Assembly (NCBI GenBank): GCA_037969175.1
Contig: JBBKWX010000006.1
Location: forward strand, 1 to 41,443
Direction of reading: 5' to 3'
Length of the DNA stretch: 41,443 bases
Source: JBBKWX01 sp037969175
GTDB taxonomy: Bacteria > Bacteroidota > Bacteroidia > AKYH767-A > JBBKVM01
Shown here: positions 18,407 to 26,636 of the stretch, piece by piece
Layout: every line of letters begins with the position of its first letter
Position numbering within the stretch: the stretch's first letter is position 1
Notes under the pieces: model-generated
Told to the model about the DNA's origin: nothing
The model's input: only the letters and a program-made list of their open reading frames with translations
Databases searched by the model: none
Position numbers and translations under genes: made by a program

Positions 18407-18423
18407 CATTCTAAGTAAATCAA

Positions 18424-19581
18424 ATGTCAAATAACAGTATCCTCCTTAAATCAATAGATCCCAAATTAAAAGCTATCGCTGAAAAAGTTTTTTCAGGGAC
18501 ACGAATTGATAAAAATGAAGGAATTTATCTTTATGAAAATGCCGATCTCGGATTTGTTGGTTCTCTGGCAAATTTTATTCGTGACAAGAAGCATGGAGAT
18601 CGCACCTATTTCAATAGAAACTTCCACATAGAACCAACAAACATTTGTGTTTTCGCTTGTAACTTCTGTTCCTATTCAAGATTATTAAAAGAAAAAGAAG
18701 AAGGTTGGGAGTTGTCTGAAACACAAATGCTCGATATTGTTAGATCTTACGATGGAAAACCTGTTACCGAAGTTCATATTGTAGGTGGGGTACATCCCAA
18801 ATTAACAATAGAATTTTTTGCAGATGTAATGCGAAAGATCAAAGCAATACGACCTGATCTGCATATCAAAGGGTATACAGCTGTTGAGTTGGAATACATG
18901 ATTCGCAAAGCAAAAATGAGCTATAAAGATGGCTTGATGTATCTGATGGAAGCCGGTCTGCAAAGTCTCCCGGGAGGAGGCGCTGAGATCTTTGATGAAG
19001 AGATCCGGGAACAGATCTGTGCAGATAAAGCTACATCTGCTCAATGGCTGGAAATACATGAAACTGCTCATGGATTAGGTATGCATTCAAATGCTACTAT
19101 GCTATATGGTCATATTGAAAACTATTCACACAGAATAGATCACATGGACAGATTGAGAACACTACAAGATAAAACCGGTGGATTCAATACATTTATCCCT
19201 CTTAAATTCAGAAATAAGGGTAATGGAATGTCCCATATTGCAGAATCTAATGTAGTTGAAGACTTAAGGAATTATGCTATTTCAAGGATCTATCTTGATA
19301 ATTTTAATCATATCAAAGCCTACTGGCCTATGATAGGCAGATCAACTGCACAATTGTCACTTGCATTTGGTGTTAATGATGTAGATGGTACTATCGACGA
19401 TTCCACCAAGATCTATTCGATGGCAGGTGCCGAAGATCAACATCCTTCATTGACTACCTCTGAGCTGGTTGATCTGATCCTCAAAGCGGGTAGATTACCG
19501 GTTGAAAGAGATACGCTTTATAATACCATCAAAGAATATCCGGAACCTATATCTGAATTGGATACGGTAATTATGAATTAA
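18424..19581 (+). CDS. mqnE: Aminofutalosine synthase MqnE (radical SAM)
   Basis: The 385-residue protein has the radical SAM cluster motif CVFACNFC, with cysteines at 75, 79 and 82 (CX3CX2C). The following segments FHIEPTNICVF, HIVGGVHPKLTIEFFAD, LPGGGAEIFDEEIREQIC and MHSNATMLYGHIE are typical of MqnE/CofH-type enzymes, and MqnE is the closest match. The enzyme joins the enolpyruvyl product of MqnA with SAM to make aminofutalosine, an early step of the futalosine route to menaquinone. Other mqn genes are not in the window. Its 3' end overlaps the convergent rluD gene by 11 bp, with no separate terminator between them. Confidence 0.94.
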   Translation: MSNNSILLKSIDPKLKAIAEKVFSGTRIDKNEGIYLYENADLGFVGSLANFIRDKKHGDRTYFNRNFHIEPTNICVFACNFCSYSRLLKEKEEGWELSETQMLDIVRSYDGKPVTEVHIVGGVHPKLTIEFFADVMRKIKAIRPDLHIKGYTAVELEYMIRKAKMSYKDGLMYLMEAGLQSLPGGGAEIFDEEIREQICADKATSAQWLEIHETAHGLGMHSNATMLYGHIENYSHRIDHMDRLRTLQDKTGGFNTFIPLKFRNKGNGMSHIAESNVVEDLRNYAISRIYLDNFNHIKAYWPMIGRSTAQLSLAFGVNDVDGTIDDSTKIYSMAGAEDQHPSLTTSELVDLILKAGRLPVERDTLYNTIKEYPEPISELDTVIMN

Positions 19582-20632
19582 ACTGTTCACCTATACTGGT
19601 TGCAGCATAATTTCTCCATTTTTCCAAAACATCTGAAAAGTCTTTTGGCAGATCTGCTTCGAAAAACAACTCCTCCCCTGTTTCCGGATGAGTAAAACCC
19701 AGCGTTTTTGCATGTAATGCTTGACGGGGGATGATCTTAAAACAATTATCTACGAATGCTTTGTATTTTGCAAAGGTTGTCCCTTTCAAGATCTTATCAC
19801 CACCATAGGTTTCATCATTAAAAAGTGGATGGCCTATATGTTTAAAATGTGCACGGATCTGATGTGTCCTGCCCGTTTCTAGTTTGCATTCAACCAATGT
19901 CACATAGCCAAATCTTTCCAGCACTTTATATCGCGTAAGGGCATGCTTTCCATATTCTCCATCAACAAAAACATCCATCACTCTTCTATCCTTATACGAT
20001 CTTCCTATATGTCCTTCAATTACGCCTTCCCCTTCCATATCACCCCAAACCAAAGCATTGTATTTTCTATCTATTGTTCGGTCAAAAAATTCTTTAGCAA
20101 TTTTTGTCATTGCTTTTTCAGTCTTCGCAATAACCATTAAACCGGAAGTGTTTTTATCTATTCTGTGGACAAGTCCCGGGCGTGACTCTCCATTTCTACC
20201 GGTTGGCAAATTATTAAGATGGAAAACGAGTGCATTTACAAGTGTTCCGGTATAGTTTCCGTAGCCGGGATGAACAACCATTCCCGGTTCCTTATCAAGA
20301 ACCAATAAATGATCATCCTCGAAAACTATGTTGATCGGAATATCCTCCGGATAAACCTCTGTATCTCTGGGCTCGCGAGGCAAGACCAAGGTGATCACAT
20401 CTGATGGCTTAACCTTATAATTAGATTTTACCGGTTTATCATTTACTCTGAGTGACCCTGCTTCTGCTGAATTTTGGATCTTATTTCTGGACGCATTTTC
20501 AGTCCGATTCATCAAGAACTTATCGATCCGCAGCGGACTTTGACCTTTATCAACAACTATCCTTAAGTGCTCAAAAAGTTCATCTTCTTGTTCATCTGAA
20601 TCATCCCATTCCTGTTCCGGAGTATCTTTCAT
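19571..20632 (-). CDS. rluD: RluD-type 23S rRNA pseudouridine synthase
   Basis: The 353-residue RluA/RluD-family enzyme converts uridine to pseudouridine in large-subunit rRNA. After an acidic N-terminal tail of about 25 residues, an S4 RNA-binding domain spans about 33-95 (PLRIDKFLMNR). The catalytic domain starts near 100. Its catalytic Asp159 lies in HRIDKNTSGLMVIAK; the position two after Asp is Asn rather than the common Asp, which is tolerated in the family. KLETGRTHQIRAH is the later conserved motif. The start is 2 bp from the stop of the T9SS protein gene upstream, so it is probably the last gene of the ddl operon. Assignment to RluD rather than RluA/C rests on the S4 domain and is fairly safe. 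Confidence 0.9.
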   Translation of the reverse strand: MKDTPEQEWDDSDEQEDELFEHLRIVVDKGQSPLRIDKFLMNRTENASRNKIQNSAEAGSLRVNDKPVKSNYKVKPSDVITLVLPREPRDTEVYPEDIPINIVFEDDHLLVLDKEPGMVVHPGYGNYTGTLVNALVFHLNNLPTGRNGESRPGLVHRIDKNTSGLMVIAKTEKAMTKIAKEFFDRTIDRKYNALVWGDMEGEGVIEGHIGRSYKDRRVMDVFVDGEYGKHALTRYKVLERFGYVTLVECKLETGRTHQIRAHFKHIGHPLFNDETYGGDKILKGTTFAKYKAFVDNCFKIIPRQALHAKTLGFTHPETGEELFFEADLPKDFSDVLEKWRNYAATSIGEQFNS

Positions 20633-20634
20633 AT

Positions 20635-22458
20635 TTATTGAATGATGATCTTCTCGCTCTTTATTTTTTGACCGTTCTTATCCTGAACATTTATGAAATA
20701 TAATCCTGATGGAATCTCTCTTATATCAATAAGTCCTGAAGAAGAATCAAACTCCAAAACCCGACGACCACTAATATCCGTTAATGAAATTGAATAGGTT
20801 TCATTTGTATTTACCGACCATTTGATAAAATCTTTTGCAGGATTTGGATAAAATTGAATATCAAGATCTGAAACATTATTTTCTGATACAGATACCAGTG
20901 GTGGAATAACAGATCCCAGCAATGGTCTTATCATCCATGAACCATCTACAACGATTGAGTTAAGCCAGGATCCTGTAGTATTGTAAAACATTTTTGAATT
21001 TGAAAAAACATTCTTATCAACTCCAATATTTAGCAGATCTGTACTGTTTTGGATCCATCCAACATAAATGGTTCCGGAAACAGGCAAAGGTGGATCAATC
21101 CTATAAGTTGCAAATCCATTTATACTATCGGTATAAGATGGTCTTTGATCTGCTTTCAAATAAATTATGTTTTCGGATGGGGAAATGGCTGACCAAACCA
21201 CTAATCTGAACAAGCGATTACTGACACTATTATTTATCTGATTCCAAAAAAACTGCACTGCTCTTAAAGTATCCGCTTGGGCAAGATCGAAACGATAAGC
21301 CAATTTCGCATTGATCGCATTTAAGCCATAGCTGGTTTCTGCGGTGCCATCATCGTAAGCATAATAATTATAAAACTTTTGTTCTCTAACCAAAGTGTCA
21401 TTCGACCTGTTGAGATCAGGGGTTGTATTCAGAAAATGTTTTAAGCTGAATGATGCACTATCTCCGGGAGCAGTAGGAAAAGTAAATCCATTAAATCTCA
21501 CTACATCATTAAAATATGAACTTGGATCAATAGGCCAGAAAGTAGCACTATTGTTCCAAACTATATTTCCCATTTGATTATAAATTGTATCTCTCAAGCT
21601 GACCAACCTGGAACCATCGCTATTATTCCGGGTTCTTAATACAAGAGTATCTTTTGTGAAGAGGGCAGGGTTTGTCAAATAGTGCGACCAGGGCATAGCT
21701 TGATACCCTTTGAGCGGTGAAGGGGGAGCATCAACAAAAGCATTATCCTCGATGATGGTATCATTGATACTTCTTAATCTATTTAATTTTATATAATCCA
21801 GATGCCAATGATCAACATTTCCTGAAAGCGTTGAATAATTCAAAAAACGAAATCGGAATCCATTATATAAAAACTGTGAGTCAATAACAGGTAACATAAC
21901 CTGAACAAATGGTTGCAATGTACTTCCTGCTCTTCTCCAAACCCGCACCCATGATCCGGAACTATTTTCAAATTCAAGAATCAGGGAGTCTGATCCTTCA
22001 GGAGCATTTCCCAAACCTTGTGGTTGATAAAAGAAACTAAAATAAACAGAATCAGAGGCAGGAAATTCCAGATTCATTCTTTTAGAGGTCATTTTATCTG
22101 CAATCCCATAGGTGTTTGCGGCTGAATTGTCGTAGGGATTTCCCTGATCATTAATCCCATCAAGGGTTGCAACACCTACTGTAATTGGGTTTAATGAATA
22201 ATCATTGTTAATAAATGCGAAATTATCTACCCACTGTGTACTTGAAGGGAAGACACCCGGCCGAGAAAAATCGTCAACAAAAGGCAGACTGATTGTATCC
22301 GTAGTAGACATTCCGGAAACTTTTGCTGATTGAGTTTTGATGTAAGATTGAATCTTCCGGTTACTCTTCAGATCAATAGTATACTCATCCTGAGAGAATG
22401 ATAACTCGGGCAAGCAAACTGCCAATAGTATTACGAATATGTTTTTCAATTTATTCAT
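20635..22458 (-). CDS. Secreted protein of unknown function with T9SS sorting domain
   Basis: From ATG at 22458 the protein has 607 residues, with a signal peptide (MNKLKNIFVILLAVCLPELS, then FSQ). Another in-frame ATG at 22488 would add ten residues and overlap the PASTA gene further; I prefer 22458 because the signal then starts normally. The middle part has segments such as DDFSRPGVFP, YFSFFYQPQG and HWHLDYIKL that look like jelly-roll or MAM-like beta domains common in secreted Bacteroidota proteins, but no enzyme motif is recognised. The last about 80 residues, from IQFYPNPAKDFI, form a T9SS type A sorting domain. It lies between the PASTA protein gene (8-bp overlap) and rluD (2-bp gap), so it is probably co-transcribed with cell-wall genes. 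Confidence 0.85.
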   Translation of the reverse strand: MNKLKNIFVILLAVCLPELSFSQDEYTIDLKSNRKIQSYIKTQSAKVSGMSTTDTISLPFVDDFSRPGVFPSSTQWVDNFAFINNDYSLNPITVGVATLDGINDQGNPYDNSAANTYGIADKMTSKRMNLEFPASDSVYFSFFYQPQGLGNAPEGSDSLILEFENSSGSWVRVWRRAGSTLQPFVQVMLPVIDSQFLYNGFRFRFLNYSTLSGNVDHWHLDYIKLNRLRSINDTIIEDNAFVDAPPSPLKGYQAMPWSHYLTNPALFTKDTLVLRTRNNSDGSRLVSLRDTIYNQMGNIVWNNSATFWPIDPSSYFNDVVRFNGFTFPTAPGDSASFSLKHFLNTTPDLNRSNDTLVREQKFYNYYAYDDGTAETSYGLNAINAKLAYRFDLAQADTLRAVQFFWNQINNSVSNRLFRLVVWSAISPSENIIYLKADQRPSYTDSINGFATYRIDPPLPVSGTIYVGWIQNSTDLLNIGVDKNVFSNSKMFYNTTGSWLNSIVVDGSWMIRPLLGSVIPPLVSVSENNVSDLDIQFYPNPAKDFIKWSVNTNETYSISLTDISGRRVLEFDSSSGLIDIREIPSGLYFINVQDKNGQKIKSEKIIIQ

Positions 22459-23251
22459 TTGATTGAAATAATTTGATTTTATCTTCATTCTGAGTAAAGA
22501 ACAGGTCGATCGCTTCGCCCTGGCTAACAGAATCTAATGCTGAATAAGATGGGTTCTGACGATACACTTTTGCCATCAATGTATCTCTTACAGATTCATC
22601 ATATACCGTTGATCCAATATTTAAAGATGATGCTTTTAAAACAAATAAGGCTTCACCTCTGGTAAGATTCATCAAGCTTGGGATTGGGACTCTGGTATTC
22701 CCAAATCCGTCTCCCAACACAAGATCAATGACAGATCCTTTAGGTAAGATATCATCTAAACTCAAAGTTCTTCCTTTGTTGAGCATAGCCAAAACAGCAT
22801 TCTTAGCCAGATCCGGTTTATATATAAGATCCCCCACTCTAAAACCATACGTTTTGAGAATTTCTTCTGCTTGTTTTAAAGATACATCTACTAAGTTTGG
22901 TACTTTAATTCGGGGAGGCACTGTGCGGGTAACACTAAGGTAAATGGTTCGGTTTTCTTTTACTTTGCTGTCAGGAGATGGTTCCTGTTCAATCACTGTT
23001 CCCGGTGTCTTTGAAACATCATACACTGTTGAATCAACGATCACGAATCTCAAATTTTTATCTTTTAAGTATTCATCCACTTGTTCGAATGTCAAACCTC
23101 TAAGATCAGGAACTGAAATACTTTCACCATGATTGGTATATGAACTCAACCATTTGTAGGTAAATCCAAACATTAGTCCCATAAATAGGATAGCCAAAAC
23201 CAAATTGACAATAAATATCCTGGAACGTAAATATTCAATTATATTTTTCAT
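22451..23251 (-). CDS. Membrane-anchored protein with three PASTA domains
   Basis: The 266-residue protein has a short cytoplasmic N-terminus, one transmembrane helix (about 12-32, IFIVNLVLAILFMGLMFGF), and three PASTA domains at about 43-110, 114-180 and 187-252. The first starts ISVPDLRGLTFEQVDEYL and contains VIEQEPSPDSKV. PASTA domains bind peptidoglycan fragments or beta-lactams in other proteins, so a periplasmic wall-sensing or wall-binding role is likely. There is no kinase or transpeptidase domain attached. The gene sits 15 bp after ddl, and to my knowledge PASTA proteins are often beside ddl and rluA-type genes in Bacteroidota. Confidence 0.9.
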   Translation of the reverse strand: MKNIIEYLRSRIFIVNLVLAILFMGLMFGFTYKWLSSYTNHGESISVPDLRGLTFEQVDEYLKDKNLRFVIVDSTVYDVSKTPGTVIEQEPSPDSKVKENRTIYLSVTRTVPPRIKVPNLVDVSLKQAEEILKTYGFRVGDLIYKPDLAKNAVLAMLNKGRTLSLDDILPKGSVIDLVLGDGFGNTRVPIPSLMNLTRGEALFVLKASSLNIGSTVYDESVRDTLMAKVYRQNPSYSALDSVSQGEAIDLFFTQNEDKIKLFQSNE

Positions 23252-23266
23252 AGATCAATTAACCAA

Positions 23267-25978
23267 TCAAGCATTCAGTAATGAACGCTTTCTTCTTTCA
23301 AATCCGTATTCAAGAATATTATTAATAAACTCAAAAGGCTTATATCCATTTATTGCACATTGGTGAAATATGCATGTTGCAGGAGTCATCCCGGGTAAAC
23401 TATTTACTTCAATAAATATTACTTCAATTTTTTCAGGAGAATATACTCTTACAAAAGCATCAATTCTTGCATACCCTTCAATGTCCAGTACTTTGGCTGC
23501 TTTATCAAGTTCCTTGATAACTAAGTGAGCAATTTTTTCTCTTTCTACAGCGTCTTTGGCATATCTAGCAGGTGTAATATTTTGTCCCTGTCCGGCCAGA
23601 AATTTTTCTTCCAGAGAAAGTACTTCTCCCTCCACCAACGTTTCAGATGGCTCGAAAACTTCATATTTCCTACTCCCGTCTTCCGCATAACTTGTTAGTA
23701 AACCGCCGGTGATCTCAAGGAAATGTCTTGCTTCTCCTTTTGTAACCCATTCTTCAACCAGGATCTCATTCTTCAAGGGGAACTCTTCTTTGGGTTTTAG
23801 TTTTAAGAAATTGGCCGGGCCGGGAATTAATTCTTCGGAATCTCTGAATATTAATTCTAAAAAAGCATCCAACTCTTCTCTGCTTTTCACTTTCCTAACT
23901 GCTGAACTGCATCCGTCATCAACCGGTTTTGCAACAAAAGGAAAATTAAATTCAGTTAGAATTTGATCCAACAAATTATCTCTGTTTGTCAACCAATCTG
24001 ATTTGCTGTAAAGCTTATGTCTTGGAATCAAAAATCCATGTTGCTGTAAAATTTCATTTGTCTGAAACTTATTTATCGTAACAGCAGAGGAAGAAATTCC
24101 TGATCCGTTATAAGGTAATCCGGAAAGTTCAAGATGTTTTTGAATCACACCATCTTCACCGGGCCTCCCATGCAAAGCAATGAATACTCCTTCACAAATA
24201 GTAGACAACTCGGTTATATCAATTCTTTTTGGAACGGTAACATTGCTGACCCCGGTATATCGTTCCGTAATATTTTTACATTTTTCTACAATATCGGATA
24301 CTACCGGATGTACATGATAATGCTCCGCTTTTTCCTTTATATCATCCGCATTATCTTTTAATAAAACATTCACAGGAATCTGATACAATATTATTTCATC
24401 CTTGCTTCCGGTAAGGAAAATAGGAATGGGTTGATACTTGGCAGATGATGAAAGTTTTTCATAAATATTTCTACCACTCTCAACACTGATATGTCTTTCT
24501 GAAGAATAACCTCCAAGTATCACTGCGATCTTTATCAATTCATTTTGATGAGCGCGTTGCTCCAGCATTATTTCATCCAGCTTGGAAAGAAATAAAGAAG
24601 GTGTTTTATGATCCCGCATATCCATGCGTCGTTCTTCCAATGAAGTTCGGATGATAAAGGTTAAAAAACGCGAAGGATCTAATCCAATCTCAGCAGCCTG
24701 ATGAAAGAAAAATGATGAAGGCATCATTCCGGATGTTGTATTTGGATCATTTAAAAATACTTCGCCTTTATCAGTAATAAAACCATCTATTCTCGCATAG
24801 GTATTGAATCCAAAATCGAGAAACAATTTTTCACATTGTGTCCGGATAGTATTCAACCATTCATTCGAAATATCTATCGGGGTTATCTTTCTCGAGAGGC
24901 CGGGAAGATATTTTGATCTGTAATCAAACAACTCTTTTCCTTTTCTGATCTCTGTCGGAGGTAGAGCAATAGCTTGACCATCTTCACTTCGGATAACTAT
25001 GCAAGAAAATTCTTTACCTGAAATAAAAGCTTCTATCAATACTTCAGATTCAGCATCCAGACTTTGGATCAGGATCATTTGGTCTGATGCGGAAGCAAGA
25101 TCATTTAACTTGAGAAGCAATTCTTCCGGATGATCTATTTGAATAAGATTGTCCTCTTTATAACCAACTTTAACCGGTAATCCAAAACCTTCTCTGATAT
25201 CCGAAAGTTGTTTTACTTCTTTTACTTTATCAATATCTGAAAATGCATTCCACATTGCAGGTGAAATACTCGAAGTAAAAAATGCACGATCAAGAGCTGA
25301 TTTAAATTCTTCGATCGTTGGGTCATCTAAAATAGAAACGCCTATAGAGGATCCTTGATTCGCTGGTTTTATTACTATGTGTTTTCCAACAGTTGATATT
25401 GAAGCTTCAAATAAAGGTTGTAATTGTTTATCGTCATGCCATTGTTTGCGATCACAAATTACAAACTCAGGTCCGTCAAATCCGGCTTGCTTCATCCATT
25501 TTTTCTGGATGGCTTTATTCATTCCAAGAGCTGAAGATAGAATCCCGCTACCTGTATAGGGTATGCCATACCACTCCAACATTCCTTGCAGGCGACCATC
25601 CTCACCATTTTTTCCATGAAGACACAAAAAGGCAATATCAATATGTTGTGATAATTGGCTCGGTTCAAGCAAGACTCCAATAGCTTCCGCCATGGCTTTT
25701 GCATTTCGGTCTTGAGAATCCGCAATGGATTCGGCATAGACAGGGAATCCATTTATTGAATCGGGTAGAAAATCTACCGGAGGATAAAAATCACGGATGC
25801 TACCTTTGTAAATATATTCCCAATTGAGGAGAATAATTTGCCCAAAGCTATCCACGAATAGTGGTACAGGCTCAAAAAGAGCCTTATCCAGGTTATCGTA
25901 AACAGTACGACCACCGGCAAAAGAAACTTCCCTTTCTCTGGAAGATCCTCCAAACAAGATTCCTATCCTCAATTTCAT
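23267..25978 (-). CDS. ddl: Double-length D-alanine--D-alanine ligase (two ATP-grasp units)
   Basis: From ATG at 25978 the protein has 903 residues, about three times a normal Ddl. A TTG three codons earlier is a weaker start. Both halves are Ddl-like. Half 1 (about 3-455) has GGSSREREVS, CLHGKNGEDGRLQG, KPANQGSSIGV (from 204), ARID (395-398) and DPNT (411-414), plus a long insertion after GSS. Half 2 (about 480-895) has GGYSSERHIS (from 489), ALHGRPGEDG, KPVDDGCSS (from 684), ARID (837-840) and EVNS (857-860). The metal-ligand motif ExN is intact in half 2 but is DxN in half 1. The enzyme should make the D-Ala-D-Ala dipeptide for peptidoglycan in the cytoplasm; whether both halves are active is unknown. 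It heads the likely operon ddl-PASTA-T9SS protein-rluD. Confidence 0.9.
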   Translation of the reverse strand: MKLRIGILFGGSSREREVSFAGGRTVYDNLDKALFEPVPLFVDSFGQIILLNWEYIYKGSIRDFYPPVDFLPDSINGFPVYAESIADSQDRNAKAMAEAIGVLLEPSQLSQHIDIAFLCLHGKNGEDGRLQGMLEWYGIPYTGSGILSSALGMNKAIQKKWMKQAGFDGPEFVICDRKQWHDDKQLQPLFEASISTVGKHIVIKPANQGSSIGVSILDDPTIEEFKSALDRAFFTSSISPAMWNAFSDIDKVKEVKQLSDIREGFGLPVKVGYKEDNLIQIDHPEELLLKLNDLASASDQMILIQSLDAESEVLIEAFISGKEFSCIVIRSEDGQAIALPPTEIRKGKELFDYRSKYLPGLSRKITPIDISNEWLNTIRTQCEKLFLDFGFNTYARIDGFITDKGEVFLNDPNTTSGMMPSSFFFHQAAEIGLDPSRFLTFIIRTSLEERRMDMRDHKTPSLFLSKLDEIMLEQRAHQNELIKIAVILGGYSSERHISVESGRNIYEKLSSSAKYQPIPIFLTGSKDEIILYQIPVNVLLKDNADDIKEKAEHYHVHPVVSDIVEKCKNITERYTGVSNVTVPKRIDITELSTICEGVFIALHGRPGEDGVIQKHLELSGLPYNGSGISSSAVTINKFQTNEILQQHGFLIPRHKLYSKSDWLTNRDNLLDQILTEFNFPFVAKPVDDGCSSAVRKVKSREELDAFLELIFRDSEELIPGPANFLKLKPKEEFPLKNEILVEEWVTKGEARHFLEITGGLLTSYAEDGSRKYEVFEPSETLVEGEVLSLEEKFLAGQGQNITPARYAKDAVEREKIAHLVIKELDKAAKVLDIEGYARIDAFVRVYSPEKIEVIFIEVNSLPGMTPATCIFHQCAINGYKPFEFINNILEYGFERRKRSLLNA

Positions 25979-25984
25979 TGCTTG

Positions 25985-25992
25985 CAAAAGTA
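25985..25992 (-). promoter_or_regulatory. Candidate -7 box of the ddl operon
   Basis: The minus strand reads TACTTTTG, a match to TAnnTTTG, ending 6 bp before the preferred ddl ATG. The transcript would be almost leaderless. A -33 box is not clear (TTTA about 16 bp upstream). Confidence 0.45.
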
Positions 25993-26018
25993 GTGAAAAA
26001 TATAGTGGTAAAGGCCTT

Positions 26019-26597
26019 TCAGACCTGTTTTTCGAGGTAGGAAATCAGGGAAGCAATAGCCCTGCCTCTGTGCGATATATGATTCTTCTGAGTCTTTGAC
26101 ATCTCAGCAAAAGTCTGATCATACCCATCCGGGATGAAGACAGGGTCGTAGCCAAAGCCACCCTCACCTTTTAGCTCATCGATGATCCTTCCATTTACCA
26201 CACCTTCAAAATATTTGGTTTCAGAATTTGAGATATAGCAAATGACTGTTCTGAATCTGGCTTTTCTATTTCCAATACCTTCCAATTCCTGCAATAGTTT
26301 ATTCATGTTAGCTGCAGGATCCCTACTTTCGCCTGAATATCTGGCAGAATGAACTCCGGGTTTCCCGTTCAGTGCTTCCACTTCCAATCCTGTATCATCG
26401 GCTATACATGTAAAATGGTATCTGCTAAAAAGCCAGGAAGCCTTCTGGTGTGCGTTTCCTTCTAAAGTTTCCTGCTCTTCGGGAATATCCTCTGATATAT
26501 TTAAATCATTTAAATCAACCAAAACGAAACTTGCAGGTAGTAAGTCTCGTATTTCGGTTATTTTGTTTGTATTTGCAGAAGCTATTGCTAATTTCAT
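26019..26597 (-). CDS. rdgB: XTP/dITP diphosphatase (RdgB/HAM1 family)
   Basis: From ATG at 26597 the protein has 192 residues, the usual length; an ATG three codons upstream (26606) is also possible, but the family normally begins at the MKLAIAS position. It hydrolyses non-canonical purine nucleotides (XTP, dITP/ITP) to monophosphates, keeping them out of DNA and RNA. Motifs seen are SANTNKITEI near the N-terminus, the catalytic-region ADDTGLEVEALNGKPGVHSARY, GEGGFGYDPVF and the C-terminal SHRGRA. Its stop codon lies 40 bp before the ddl start. Its 5' end faces the PKD-protein gene, with only 39 bp between the start codons. Confidence 0.94.
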   Translation of the reverse strand: MKLAIASANTNKITEIRDLLPASFVLVDLNDLNISEDIPEEQETLEGNAHQKASWLFSRYHFTCIADDTGLEVEALNGKPGVHSARYSGESRDPAANMNKLLQELEGIGNRKARFRTVICYISNSETKYFEGVVNGRIIDELKGEGGFGYDPVFIPDGYDQTFAEMSKTQKNHISHRGRAIASLISYLEKQV

Positions 26598-26636
26598 AAA
26601 ATTCATACTTCAGAATATTCTACCATAGAACTAAAC

